The notes below the pieces were generated by a model. It saw only the letters and a program-made list of their open reading frames with translations, did no database searches and was not told the origin of the DNA. From Pelobates cultripes (Eukaryota > Chordata > Amphibia > Anura > Pelobatidae), in the NCBI GenBank assembly GCA_933207985.1, contig OW240913.1, forward strand, positions 263,242,862 through 263,306,861: a stretch of 64,000 nt of DNA. The letters run 5' to 3'. The position numbers and the translations under genes are program-made. Shown here piece by piece: positions 9,537 to 19,527 of this stretch; position 1 is the first letter of the stretch; the number at the start of each line of letters is the position of its first letter.

Positions 9537-9608
9537 GAATCTCTTCCTTCCTGAAGAAACCTGTGTCCATCCCTCTGTGCTTTGCTTCCGTCAGTTTCTC
9601 CGGTATCA

Positions 9609-11846
9609 ATATAAGTCATATTATGTATAGAACAAAACAGTTAGTATAGAAAGTAAACATCTCATCGAATTGGTGGAGCTGGTTATTAATGGCAAACATG
9701 GTGATAAAGCCAAAATAATAGAGATAGAATAGTTATTATTCCAGGATTTGATTGCAGGATTTTGTCTGTCCAAGTGGTCTGGCTTACATCAAGAGGCAAG
9801 GAAGTTTACATTTTGAAAGCACTAGATAATAGAGGTTAGGTAAGATCACCTTTACCAAAGACTTTTTATTTTTCAGTTCCAAAAGTATATTGAATGAACG
9901 ATGGTTTCTGCAAATTAAGGAATTAGTCTTCAATTGAAAAACAAATCGTACTCTGACTATTTTATTGCGGTTAAATGAGTAAACTTATGAAAAGTATAGC
10001 CGATCTCTAGTGTTTCCTTAAATCATCACATTGGCCTCAGAATTTTTCATGCAAAAAAAAAATTAAATTAAGGTTATGGTTATTGGGTTAAAAACCAATT
10101 CTCAGTCAGTTTGTAACCTTAACTAATAGTAGCAGAATACATGCACTTAAGGCTTCTACAGAGAGGTCACACATGCAAAGCATCATTTGGAGATTTTCAG
10201 GTAACAAATGTGTAGTTTCTTGAGGCACTGAATATTCATGGCACATTCTAAAACTAATGATAAACATAAAAGTTGATGTGAGCGTTTGACTAATCTGCTC
10301 TTATTTGTTTGGAAGAGCTTTAGTAATTGCCTGGTTTGTAAATTAAACATCTGTTGTGGGAATAAACAAAAACATAACTGAGGATATTCAAATAAAATGT
10401 ATTCACTAAGGCTCAATAAATTTTGTTATATAGTTTCATCAATTTATTATTATACCTGAGTGTTGCACGAAGGCAGAGTAATAAACACATGAGCAAATGC
10501 TTTTTTTCTCTCAGATACTAGATCATGGTTAGGCATTTCTAATGCAACGGGGACACTGTTCCACACATTCACAAGCAAACACTTGTGAAAATGGTCTGTC
10601 ATGCAATAATAAACACAAAATTATAAACATTCACGGTTTACATTGTATATGAAATTCAGATTTTCTGATTACACCCGCATGTCCAGTCATTACCATCTAA
10701 TGCCACTAAAGCTGTTCTTTGGTTTGCTTGAGTAGGAGAAGAATTCACACTGTTCTTTATACTCTGAATTTGTGTATAGGGTAAAGATTAAACAACTGAA
10801 CAAGATTAAACAAGTGAAAATACTCACTAGAGTGCCAGCCAAGCTTAGAAAACATTCAATACATTTCGAGATTTTTTCATAGAAGTATGAAAAAGCCATA
10901 ATTTTATTTAAGACATGGAGGCAAGTATTATGATTTCTCTTTATTTAATTTAATCAGCAGCAATGAGAATGAACAATAAATTAACATATAATAAAAGAAA
11001 GAAAAATATATAACAGCGGCATCATATATCATAGCCAACCAAATCTCAACCCGGGTTATAAAACCACTGCAAAACATTCCTCGTTGCCAAACAATCCTCT
11101 TTCTTTGCAACCAAACTAGTGGTTGGAATCCAGCATCTAAATGGGCCTAGAGGAGGGATAATATGTAAATACCTCTGAAGAAAGAAATTCTAAACAAAAA
11201 AGGACCCAACTTTATATGGACTTCAATAGCAAATCCATCAGGAATGTAGGAAGCTACACAGCAACCATAAGGATAACCAATAAAGTAGGAAAATAAAAAC
11301 AAAGAATCAAAATGTAATTAGCAAATTTAATCAAATATAAGTGCAATAATGATGCAGGATATTTATACTTGAAAAAACCTGATGATACAGCAAACAGCAA
11401 TAATTATCAGTAAATTATATAAATACATGTAATGCATATTAAAACACTTAATTAAGTAGATGTAGACAAAAAAAAAAAAATTGTAACAAGTATGGTAAAT
11501 AAAACAATAACATTAAATAATCATGTATTGGGCAGGATAACACTCGTCCAGAACAGAATTATTTAAATTAAGATTATCTAGATAAACTTACATATTTCAT
11601 AAGGTCTGCTAGTAAAATCTTTTGAAGCCATAGCACCACAAGAATAATGTGAACCGAATATAGAGATATGAATTCCAGCCATATCCAATGACCACTTAAC
11701 CCATCTAACAAGGGTTGCAGAGGAAATCGGTCCTAAATGCCTACAAACTAAACCTGTCAGATTTAGAAGACATATCCAGAAGGAATAATGTTACTTTAGG
11801 TGGATTCCATAATCAATATATAGTCCCTGAGATCCAACCTGACTAA
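9609..11846. other. AT-rich intergenic DNA, nothing recognised
   Basis: All ORFs here are short and unrelated to families I know. There are short A and T runs (for example near 10055 and 11468). No terminal repeats or RNA genes were seen. Confidence 0.5.
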
Positions 11847-12030
11847 TTGGTGATTGATAGAACACACAGAGTAAGGCTTCCTAAAAACCTACCAACAACC
11901 TCTCCACAGGATGTCATTGCACAGGTCTACTTCTTTCATGATAAAGATCAAATACTAAAAGCAGGACTAGATGGGCCGAATGGTTCTTATCTGCCGTCAA
12001 ATTCTATGTTTCTATGTCACATTCTATAAC
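11847..12030 (+). pseudogene. Chimeric LINE scrap: L1-type ORF1 piece joined to a CR1/L2-type 3' tail
   Basis: Residues IDRTHRVRLPKNLP... PQDVIAQVYFFHDK resemble the RNA-binding part of Tx1/L1 ORF1 proteins (the IDRAHR...RDVIAR pattern). Directly after it, at about 11965, comes the tail of the LINE family also seen at 32.06 kb and 48.3 kb (a TGGGCCGAATGGTTCTTATC block and repeated TTTCTATG). The two halves belong to different LINE clades, so this is a join or a nested remnant. Confidence 0.55.
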
Positions 12031-12637
12031 ACATTTCCTGACATATATAGGAATATTCTAATATTTGCATACTTGTGAGCTCCAACACTGCAATTTCGAA
12101 GATCATTGCTACAACTGAACTCTGTTCTGCACTCCAACTCCATACCATTGAGGCTTTCTGGCTAAATTCTTTGTCCAAAATAATGGAAGTCAGTGCCCAG
12201 AAGTGGACAAACCATCATCCTCCAATCTCCCAAGGATGTATCCTGAGTAGAATATGGCTACCTAGAGTGCCCCCCCAAAACTCTTGAGCGCTGACTTGGA
12301 CCTACCAATGGTCAACGGTTTTTATTTCTCCTTTTCTTGGGTTTTGAGACTGCTAAAGAGAATGAGAATAATCTAAGAAGAATACAAATATTGGGGAAGT
12401 TACTTAAAAATATAAAAACTATAAGAAAATTAATTTACCCTGTGTTTACCTTGCTCAGTCTCAGGTTGCATGTAATAAATAGTTTATAGTTTCTAATTTT
12501 TTTTTTTTTATTCTTTATTTTGTGTGCTTGAGATTTACATATGGTATATCATATGCATCATATGATGGTAACAAGTTTCATTATTGATTAGATAATGCAT
12601 TCGTCAAGTTGTAGCACAAAATGTTTTAAGTTATAAC

Positions 12638-13270
12638 TGTCACGTATTCATCCGCTTATAGAAATGTGGTGAATGACATTTACTGTCCACACAGGAAAAG
12701 TTGTGCCGAGCAGCAACCTAATCCACAGAAGGGTTAATGGCTAGCAGCAATTATGCAAATAAAACCTGGTGTCACATATTCATCCACTTATAGAAATGTG
12801 GTTAATGACATTTACTGTCCACACAGGAAAAGTTGTGCAGAGCAGCAAACTAATCCACAGAAGGATTAATGCTGAGCAGCAATTATGAAAATGAAACCTG
12901 GTAACTGACTTTGGGGTCAAAGGTGGGTTACAGCCTATCAGAACTAAAGGAGGAGTATTTAGGCCCAGTTTTCATCCTGCTCAGTGCCCTGTCGTGGTTT
13001 CCCTTGTGGTTGTCCGAGAGCGCATTCCTGTTATTAGTTTTCTACCTGGTTTTTGACTTTGGCTTTGTTTATTGACTTCTCTATATTCTGGTATCCTGAC
13101 TCCTGGCTTTCCTCATTACTGCGTCCCTTTCTGTGTTCCCTGACCTCGGCTAGTATTTTTAACTATTCTATGTACGTTAAATCCGGCCATTCTACGGAGC
13201 GGTAATACGTTACTTATTTGTCATCCGTGCTATACAGTTCTACGTGCTGGATCAAACAGTAATCCTGACA
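12638..13270 (+). repeat. Solo LTR, Ty3/Gypsy-like, nested in the half-L1
   Basis: The 633-bp sequence begins TGTCAC and ends CCTGACA, giving TGTCA/TGACA inverted ends. It is flanked by a perfect 5-bp TSD, ATAAC (12633-12637 and 13271-13275). The first 265 bp are a tandem duplication of a 132-bp unit (12639 and 12771), probably U3 enhancer repeats. The orientation is inferred from the U3-like repeats and is uncertain. No internal Gypsy sequence remains. Confidence 0.75.
12639..12904 (+). repeat. 132-bp tandem duplication in the solo LTR
   Basis: Units start at 12639 and 12771 and share about 90% identity, including a CATTTACTGTCCACACAGGA block. Confidence 0.85.
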
Positions 13271-13796
13271 ATAACAAGCGTATAATCCTAGGTAGAGAGT
13301 GAGGTCTCGTAAGAGTGTAGTCGTACTAGTTTTAGTAGATTCGTTACCTAGGTCGTGGTTCGGTGTTGAAGGTATGACCCTGAGTAGAGGCTGTCGACTG
13401 ATTGCGTATGGTTGTAGTGTGTTACTAGGGTCCATGAGGGTTTGATAGGTGTTGTGGTGTCGGTCAGTGAGTCGCGTGAGAAGTGCTTGTGTGTGTCTCT
13501 GCGCTCCATGGGAGTGTAGTGTTCATGCTTAGTTGGAGACTACTCGTGAGGGGTGGAGGCCCTAACCTAGGGGCTGTCGGTGAGTGAGTTCTGTCTTGAG
13601 CTGCGATGTACGTTCTATTGATGCGATGGTGTGCCAGCGTCCTCACTGGAGGGCTCCTCTAGCATATATTAAACTGGTGTAACAAATTAGGCTTTGTAAC
13701 TATAATATGTGTAAGCTGGGGAAAATACAGATATTGGTAAACGTGGTTAGTTTGAGCGGACCGGTATAGGAGACTTCAACCCCCCTGTCCATCAGG

Positions 13797-14060
13797 TGGC
13801 TTGTGTGTCCATTCTCTGCCCTCTCGGTGTGAAAGTTTCCGAGGTTGCCAGATTCCAGACATGGGTTATGTCCTGGTGGGGCAAGATCTGTAGGTCCAGC
13901 TTTGTGAGGAGTGCAGGTGCGTCAGTTCCTGAGAGGAGTTTGTGTGTGGTCCCCTGGTGGGTGACGAGTAAGGAGTGTGGGCTTCCCCATCTATATGGTA
14001 TCCCCGCTGTGCGTAATTGGTTGGTGAGTTCACTAAGTGATTTTCTCCACTGGAGGGTAG
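13797..14060 (-). pseudogene. ORF1 C-terminal domain, out of frame
   Basis: Reading the minus strand from about 14058 gives LQWRKSLSELTNQLR, AGIPYRWGSPHSLLVTHQG and a closing stretch to a stop near 13797. The IPYRWGFP-like motif is a hallmark of the C-terminal domain of L1 ORF1 proteins. It joins the preceding frame through a single shift. Confidence 0.7.
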
Positions 14061-14977
14061 TTTTGTTTAAGTCCTGGTAGAGTCAGCTGGGACTCTTCGA
14101 AGTTAAGCGGGGTCTTGCCCTTGATAGCGTTCATGATGTGTCCCTTGTCTTGGGGTAGGACGCAGCGGATGATGACATCTCCAGCTAGCGTTGCCACTGC
14201 TTTGGGTGGAGTGGATAGGCGGTAAATTCCTGCGGAGGTGAGTTTCTTTGTCACTGCAGTAGGTAGTAATGATTGTATGAGTCGTCTCACATAATGCGGC
14301 AGGTCATCTTTGCTCACTGAGGCTGGTATGCCTCTGATTTTGATGTGGTTGCGTCTGATTTTTTCCTCCTGTGCTGCTAATTGTATTGCCAGGTGTTGAT
14401 GGTTGTGTTGTAATTGGTGGAGCGAGTCTCGCAGCGTGGAAACTTCTCCCTGGATTGTTTTTATTTCTCCCTCGGTGGTGGCCATTTTCTCTGTGATCTG
14501 TTGCATGCACATTTTGAGCGCGGGTAGGTCTGCTGCCAGCAGGCGTTGTATGTCCTGCAGCATGGTCTGCATTTGCTGCAGGTCCTGTTTGGTGGCAGGG
14601 TCTGTAGTTCCTTGCTGGGGTGCAGACTTGGTGAGTGTGGGTTGTGTGGTACCCTGTATTGCCACTGGGGAGGTTTGATCTGTATGGATGTCCTCTTGTG
14701 GGGGGTCCGGGCCCTGTTCGGCTGCCATTTTGGCCGGGTTGTGTTTTTGCCATAGTGCCCCTATATCAGGTTGTGCTGTGGCAGTACCTTGCTGGGGTCT
14801 TTGTGATCTGCACCCCATCTCCTTGTGGCTGTGGTCGGGGTCCTGTTGTGGTTCGTCTCTTGCGTCCTCCAGGCCCTCTCCTCCCCACAGGTACTCCAGG
14901 CCACGGTAGTTTGGCGTGTAGTAGGCCCGGATTTTAGTTTTGGGCTTTGCCTGCCTCGGTGTGTATCGAAAGGGCAT
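14033..14977 (-). CDS. L1/Tx1-type ORF1 protein, N-terminal and RRM part
   Basis: The 314-residue frame starts at an ATG on the minus strand (14977). It has a basic N-terminus, a Gln-rich low-complexity part, a coiled coil (about residues 125-210, with heptads in MQQITEKMATTEGEIKTI), then an RRM-like domain beginning EEKIRRNHIKIRGIP. L1 ORF1 proteins trimerise through the coiled coil and coat the element RNA. The frame stops early, at 14033, in VEKIT. The expected C-terminal domain is open in another frame directly after, so this copy is frameshifted near 14050. Confidence 0.75.
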   Translation of the reverse strand: MPFRYTPRQAKPKTKIRAYYTPNYRGLEYLWGGEGLEDARDEPQQDPDHSHKEMGCRSQRPQQGTATAQPDIGALWQKHNPAKMAAEQGPDPPQEDIHTDQTSPVAIQGTTQPTLTKSAPQQGTTDPATKQDLQQMQTMLQDIQRLLAADLPALKMCMQQITEKMATTEGEIKTIQGEVSTLRDSLHQLQHNHQHLAIQLAAQEEKIRRNHIKIRGIPASVSKDDLPHYVRRLIQSLLPTAVTKKLTSAGIYRLSTPPKAVATLAGDVIIRCVLPQDKGHIMNAIKGKTPLNFEESQLTLPGLKQNYPPVEKIT

Positions 14978-15134
14978 TGGGCGATGCAGGATGATCTCCC
15001 CTGATTAATGCAAGTATTTTGTGCCTGGATGGCATGTAGTTTGTGAGATTTGGAGCTGATTCTGCTTGTTTTACTCGGAGCTGCCAGAAATGGCATCTGG
15101 TCCATTGCGTGCTAAGCTCCGCCCATAGTTTCTA

Positions 15135-15620
15135 GATTTTGACACTGCTCTAGTCAGTAAATTCTCATAGATTATTATTCCTAACTGTATAATAACATTA
15201 GCCATTTATAACATGTTTGTCTATATGCATCTCGAGTTCTTTTTACATTTTTCTTCTCCACATTCCCCCAGTATAACTAACATGTTGACTAGCACAAAAG
15301 GCCACTCTCATTTTCACATTTTTCTTAATCTTAAGTATCCACAGGGTGCCCCACTGAAAAACATATCCCTGCTTCTTTCCCTGCATGCCTACCCTGCGCC
15401 TTTCAGAACGGTATCTTAACTTAACTGATTATTGTTGTCCCTGGGTTCACCTGCTCCACCCATTGCTCTGACCGAGCTATAGTCATAGAAAAAAGAAGGT
15501 ACACTATCTTTGATTTATGTGGTTTTTCATATGGATCATCTGTCCGTTAGCAGGTCTTAAAATTAGGTAAATACAACCTCAGATAAACACATGGCATTGT
15601 ACACTGTGTCGATTTATCTA
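15135..15620. other. Spacer, nothing recognised
   Basis: No ORF or repeat that I can name lies between the half-L1 and the Tc1 relic. Part of it may be the 5' portion of that Tc1 element. Confidence 0.4.
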
Positions 15621-16345
15621 CCATTTCAACAATTATTCAAAAGTGGAAAACATTTAAGACAGTTGTCAATCTTCCCAGGAGTGGACGTTCCAGCAAATTC
15701 ACCCCAAGGTCAAACCATGCAATGCTCATAGAATTTGCAAAAAAAACAAGAGTTACATCTCAGACTCTATGACCTCAGTTAGGATGTTACATGTTAAAGT
15801 TCATAACAGTACAATTAGAAAAAGACTGAACAATTATGGTTTGTTTGAAAGGGTTGCCAGCAGAAAGTCTCTTCTCTCTAGAAGAACTTTGAAGCATGGC
15901 TTAGCTTTGCAAAGTTGCATCTGAACAAACCACAAGAGTTCTGGAACAATGTCCTTTGGACAGATGAGACTAAAATGGAAATGTCCCATAATGTACAGCA
16001 CCACATTTGAAAAAACAAACAAAAACAACATATCAGCACAAACACCTCATACCAACTGTCAAGCACCTTGGTGGAGGGGTGATGTTTTGGGCTTATTTTG
16101 CAGCCACAGAACCTGGGAGCCTTGCTGTCATTAAGTCGACCATGAACTCTCCTGTGTACCAAAATATTCATGAGTCAAAGACCATCTTTCCACAAGCTAA
16201 AGTTTGGCCAAAATTGCTGTGACTGGACCTTAAGAGAACTGTGCATACGCAGATGCCAGCATACCTCAATAAACTAAAATTCTTCCACAATCATTTCAAG
16301 TTATTGCTGCGAAAGGTAGTCCTAGAAGCTATTGAATCAGAAGGT
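15621..16345 (+). pseudogene. Tc1-like transposase relic
   Basis: Fragments in shifting plus-strand frames resemble Tc1 transposase in order: IIQKWKTF and NLPRSGRSSKFTPRS (helix-turn-helix region), LWTDETK (first catalytic Asp), KHLGGGVMFWAYFAATEPG and TMNSPVYQNI, then a SSYCCER-type C-terminal end near 16310. Several frameshifts and stops make it non-functional. Terminal inverted repeats were not identified. Confidence 0.75.
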
Positions 16346-16359
16346 GTACTTAGAAAATT

Positions 16360-16540
16360 GGAACCTACAATGTTATAGTGTTGAATACCCCAGACAAAAA
16401 TGCAGACTTCTCTTACATGAGTTATATCAACAAAGCGTAGATATAGCCTGCATTCAAAAACACACTTTAAATCACCAACAATTCCAAATTTATGTCCAAC
16501 TATCACACCCAATTTCATCCATTATCCACACTTAAGGACA
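16360..16540 (+). pseudogene. L1-type ORF2 endonuclease fragment
   Basis: RLLLHELYQQSVDIACIQKHTL matches the N-terminal part of L1/Tx1 endonuclease (ELxxxxVDIACLQET), and the preceding 20 nt read like the NVRGLNTP start in another frame. Only about 60 codons remain, with a frameshift and a mutated Glu (IQKHT in place of QET). Confidence 0.6.
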
Positions 16541-16576
16541 TTGGGATGTGTCATTACATCCTAACTATAATGGGCT

Positions 16577-16656
16577 TTAACCCCTTAAGGACACATGACA
16601 TGTGTGACATGTCATGATTCCCTTTTATTCCAGAAGTTTGGTCCTGAAGGGGTTAA
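16577..16656. mobile_element. 80-bp TTAA-flanked MITE
   Basis: TTAACCCCTTAAGGAC opens the element and GTCCTGAAGGGGTTAA closes it, giving 16-bp inverted ends with one mismatch inside TTAA target sites. This is the piggyBac-like pattern and the same family of ends as the 749-bp element at 48612. Confidence 0.7.
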
Positions 16657-17226
16657 TGGCTTTAGGGTGCAATGACACATTCTGCATATTCAGTGTGAGC
16701 CAGGGTTAAATCCCTGCTCGTTCCAGGGAGTCCCAGGTATCAATGGAAACATGAAGCTCTCCTCTGTCTTCTGGGGCCATTTTAAGTGGCCACAGACTTT
16801 TAGATGAACTGTTTGCAGAGCTGGAAGCTAGCGTTGCAAACAGCTCTTTAAATAGGCATATACATACCTATTAAAATGATGGCATTGTGAGCTTGGTTAT
16901 ATCCTTGCTCACACCACTAATTCCAGGTACCAATAGATACCTGGGGCTCCACTGAAATTGCTGGGGCCAATTTTAGTGGCCCCAAACTTTTTGATTAGCT
17001 GCTTGCAATGCTGGAATCCATCACTACAAGTGGCTTTTTAAATCTGCATTTAACTGCCTTCAAAATGATCGCTGTGTGAACATGGTTAAATCTCTGCTCA
17101 CACCATTAATCTCAGGTACCAATGGATACGTGGGACTTCTGTAAATCAGCTAGGGACATTTTAAGATGCCCCAGAATGACTGATGAGCTCTTTGTAGTGC
17201 TGGAAGTCGGTGCTGCATAGGGATTT
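16657..17226. repeat. 190-bp tandem repeat, about three diverged units
   Basis: Anchor blocks (GTGAGC/GTGAAC followed by TGGTTAAATCYCTGCTC) occur at 16695, 16887 and 17076, a period of 189-192 bp. Each unit also carries a CAGGTAYCAATGGATAC block and a GCTGGAA block. The units are clearly diverged. The array ends 4 bp before the YR element begins. Confidence 0.75.
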
Positions 17227-17230
17227 TTAA

Positions 17231-17738
17231 CTTGTATGTACGTAGTGGGGAATCGCGATGCAGCCTAGCACAAATCTAAACCCATTTACCCCCCCAATAA
17301 CGACAGACCACTTAGTATGGATGAACAGGCCACAGCATTTATTATCACAAACTAAATTACTGCATAACACATCCATAACTTTATTTAAATCTCTTCTTTC
17401 TGTAACCAAAACGTTAGACATAAATAATCATAAATTAACATATATACATATATAACTCCACCCATAGTGTTATACAGTGACCCAACCGTCCTTGCCAATA
17501 AACATACAGTGGTTCCTAATCACCACTTCCTCTCACCTCCCCCCTCGTCATAAAAATCATATATTTCCAATGCCCGCCATCAGCCGACCTTATCCACGCT
17601 CGATGGGCACGACACCTCAGGCAACCTAATGTTTAACCTTTTGAAGCAGGGGAGGTTGAGACCTAAAAAAACTTGTTCATCTCATTCCATATACTTAAAC
17701 GTAACCACTCAAACTCAATTGGCAAGGACATACCCCCG
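17231..17738 (-). repeat. B2 repeat of the YR element
   Basis: The 508-bp block matches 17948-18459 with about four substitutions and two small indels (a 4-bp insertion near 18105 and one A). Small ORFs here are mirrored in the other copy and are not genes. Confidence 0.85.
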
Positions 17739-17947
17739 GCTAGCTGTGACGAAATATACCAATAGGGCGGGCGGGAGGGAAGCTGTTTGCTGGCTGAATC
17801 CCAAGTGGCACTGAGGTAAGACCTCCCCCACACTAACTTACACAGAACATAATCCCACCCATACACTCTTCCCAACCAATCCCATGCATCTATCCCCAAA
17901 CTCCTACATGTGCCCTTGTCCGCTTAGCTGCGCTATCTCCCCAGGGC
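17739..17947 (-). repeat. A2 segment of the YR element
   Basis: This lies between the two B copies. Its 17781-17834 part matches 22990-23043 (GCTGTTTGCTGGCYGAATCC and onward), which ties the far end of the element to this spot. Confidence 0.65.
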
Positions 17948-18459
17948 CTTGTATGTACGTAGTGGGGAATCACGATGCAGCCTAGCACAAATCTAAACCC
18001 ATTTACCCCCCCAATAACGACAGACCACTTAGTATGGATGAACAGGCCACAGCATTTATTATCACAAACTAAATTACTGCATAACACATCCATAACTTTA
18101 TTTATTAAATCTCTTCTTTCTGTAACCAAAACGTTAGACATAAATAATCATACATTAACATATATACATATATAACTCCACCCATAGTGTTATACAGTGA
18201 CCCAACCGTCCTTGCCAATAAACATACAGTGGTTCCTAATCACCACTTCGTCTCACCTCCCCCCTCGTCATAAAAATCATATATTTCCAATGCCCGCCAT
18301 CAGCCGACCTTATCCACGCTCGATGGGCACGACACCTCAGGCAACCTAATGTTTAACCTTTTGAAGCAGGGGAGGTTGAGACCTAAAAAAAACTTGTTCA
18401 TCTCATTCCATATACTTAAACGTAACCACTCAAACTCAATTGGCAAGGACATACCCCCG
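17948..18459 (-). repeat. B1 repeat of the YR element
   Basis: Direct copy of 17231-17738 at an offset of about 717 bp. The near identity implies a recent insertion or gene conversion. Confidence 0.85.
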
Positions 18460-18628
18460 CCACAACCCTGCTGTTTTACACCTAAAATCAGCGGGGGACC
18501 CCACCACAACCAGCCATGGCCTGTTCCACCACTTCTATCAGTGCCAGATTAACATAGAATAAATACTGCACCAGGAAATTAAATGACAATTCGTGATCAA
18601 TCTAAAAAACACAAATAACACAACATAG

Positions 18629-18633
<5 letters not shown>

Positions 18634-18686
<53 letters not shown>

Positions 18687-19012
18687 ATATATAATGATAG
18701 ACTCCTCATGTAGAGTAATACTCACAGGATTTAAAGCCGTCCCAGGCTCTATATAATATGCCAGAGGGTGCCTAAAAAGGCTAAAACGATATCCTTGGGG
18801 AGAGCAGCACAGGATACAAAGTGCAGAATCCAAAATTTATTGCACAAATAAACAATTAAAACAGGGACAATATGCAGTGTATAAATAGTAAAATATACTA
18901 GGCACAAAGCCTAAATAAAACACTGCAGAGTAAACAAGAAAAGTACCAGATACAATCCTTTGATCTAGCAGCAATCGCGTTTCATCTCCAGCCGGAGTCT
19001 TCCTCAGTGCAC
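18634..19012 (-). mobile_element. PLE terminal fragment with hammerhead-like motif and (TA)n tail
   Basis: On the minus strand it starts near 19012 with CTGAGGAAGACTCC, a hairpin and GAAACGCG, a degenerate form of the hammerhead core (CTGATGA...GAAAC) found at PLE ends. About 300 bp of AT-rich sequence with an AATAAA (near 18847) follows. It ends at a (TA)n run, 18634-18693. It seems to interrupt the 3' part of the YR element. Confidence 0.5.
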
Positions 19013-19026
19013 CATTAACATAGGCC

Positions 19027-19527
19027 TCATCCGACCTCCAGCAAGCGCACCCATCCCCGAATAACTAGGCCACATCGCAAGGTGAACTGGAATCCCCCAA
19101 GCCAAAACAAGAAACCCACCTCGTCCCATTCCCGACGGCAGCGCACCAGGGCACTCACATTGCTGAGCGCACTGCCAACAGGAACAGGTGATAGCCTCAG
19201 CCCGGCCCCTGAGAACCTCTGGTAAGAAACATAATGCGTAACATGTCCAGATTCCAGAGCACCCAAATCCCAAACAGCCACCGAACCCAGGTCATTCCAC
19301 CCAGACACATGACAAAACCCCCCGGTACCCCTAGGAGGCGGGACAGCTGACCCAGGACGAGGAGGAGCCACACCTCCCTCATGTATCTGGCGCCAGACCA
19401 CCAAACCTCCACTCCCGAAGGCATAAGATCCAACCACTGGCCCCCGCCTCCTGTCCCAAATGGCATATGAGCATCCCACCCTCCTTATTCCGGGGAGGGG
19501 GGACAGTAACCGCGGAGAGAAATCCAT
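19027..19527 (-). pseudogene. SGNH-hydrolase-like relic of the YR element
   Basis: Minus-strand frames give VGCSYAIWDRR, then GGFCHVSGWNDLGSV (compare the GGNDLG block of SGNH hydrolases). Near the end, in another frame, GIPVHLAMW resembles the DGVHLS catalytic block. Such domains occur downstream of the recombinase in some vertebrate DIRS/Ngaro elements. Frames shift at least once and catalytic residues are altered, so it is inactive. Confidence 0.45.

Larger units (their letters stand above)
1..9608 (+). mobile_element. Gamma-like endogenous retrovirus, nearly complete
   Basis: The provirus reads 5' LTR end, primer site, leader, gag, pol, env, polypurine tract and 3' LTR in one orientation. 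Only the last 8 nt of the 5' LTR lie in the window, and they are identical to the last 8 nt of the 3' LTR. Gag and pol share a frame and are separated by a single TGA, the gammaretroviral arrangement. The matrix domain, the single CCHC knuckle, the YVDD reverse transcriptase and the C-terminal integrase domain all look gammaretroviral. I see only two frame breaks, one in gag and one in env, so the insertion is probably fairly recent. The full provirus with its 5' LTR would be about 10 kb. The 5' flank is outside the window, so a TSD cannot be tested. Confidence 0.95.
9173..9608 (+). repeat. 3' LTR of the retrovirus
   Basis: The 436-bp LTR begins TGTGGTGG and ends CGGTATCA. U3 opens with an inverted repeat (9177-9188 with 9208-9220). 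A TATA box (TATATA, 9443-9448) predicts transcription starting near 9470. A polyadenylation signal AATAAA is at 9531-9536. U5 ends at 9608. All these parts are in the usual order for a functional LTR. Confidence 0.9.
12497..15124 (-). mobile_element. Half-L1: ORF1-only L1/Tx1-type retroelement with TSD
   Basis: On the minus strand the unit starts GGGCGGAGC near 15124, carries an L1-type ORF1, then a short non-coding 3' part, and ends in a poly(A) tail (the T run at 12497-12511 on the plus strand). The 10-bp sequence ATAGTTTCTA lies on both sides (12486-12495 and 15125-15134), a good TSD. No ORF2 (endonuclease/RT) is present. After removing the Gypsy LTR and its TSD the unit is about 2.0 kb. 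ORF1-only units are known in mammals as HAL1 elements. This copy was mobilised as it stands or by template jumping, and the poly(A) tail and TSD fit L1-type retrotransposition in trans. Confidence 0.7.

Noticed and set aside
17258..18175. Pairs of 60-83-codon ORFs at 17.3 and 18.0 kb
   Set aside because: They are mirrored only because the B repeat is duplicated. Small indels break or shift them between copies.
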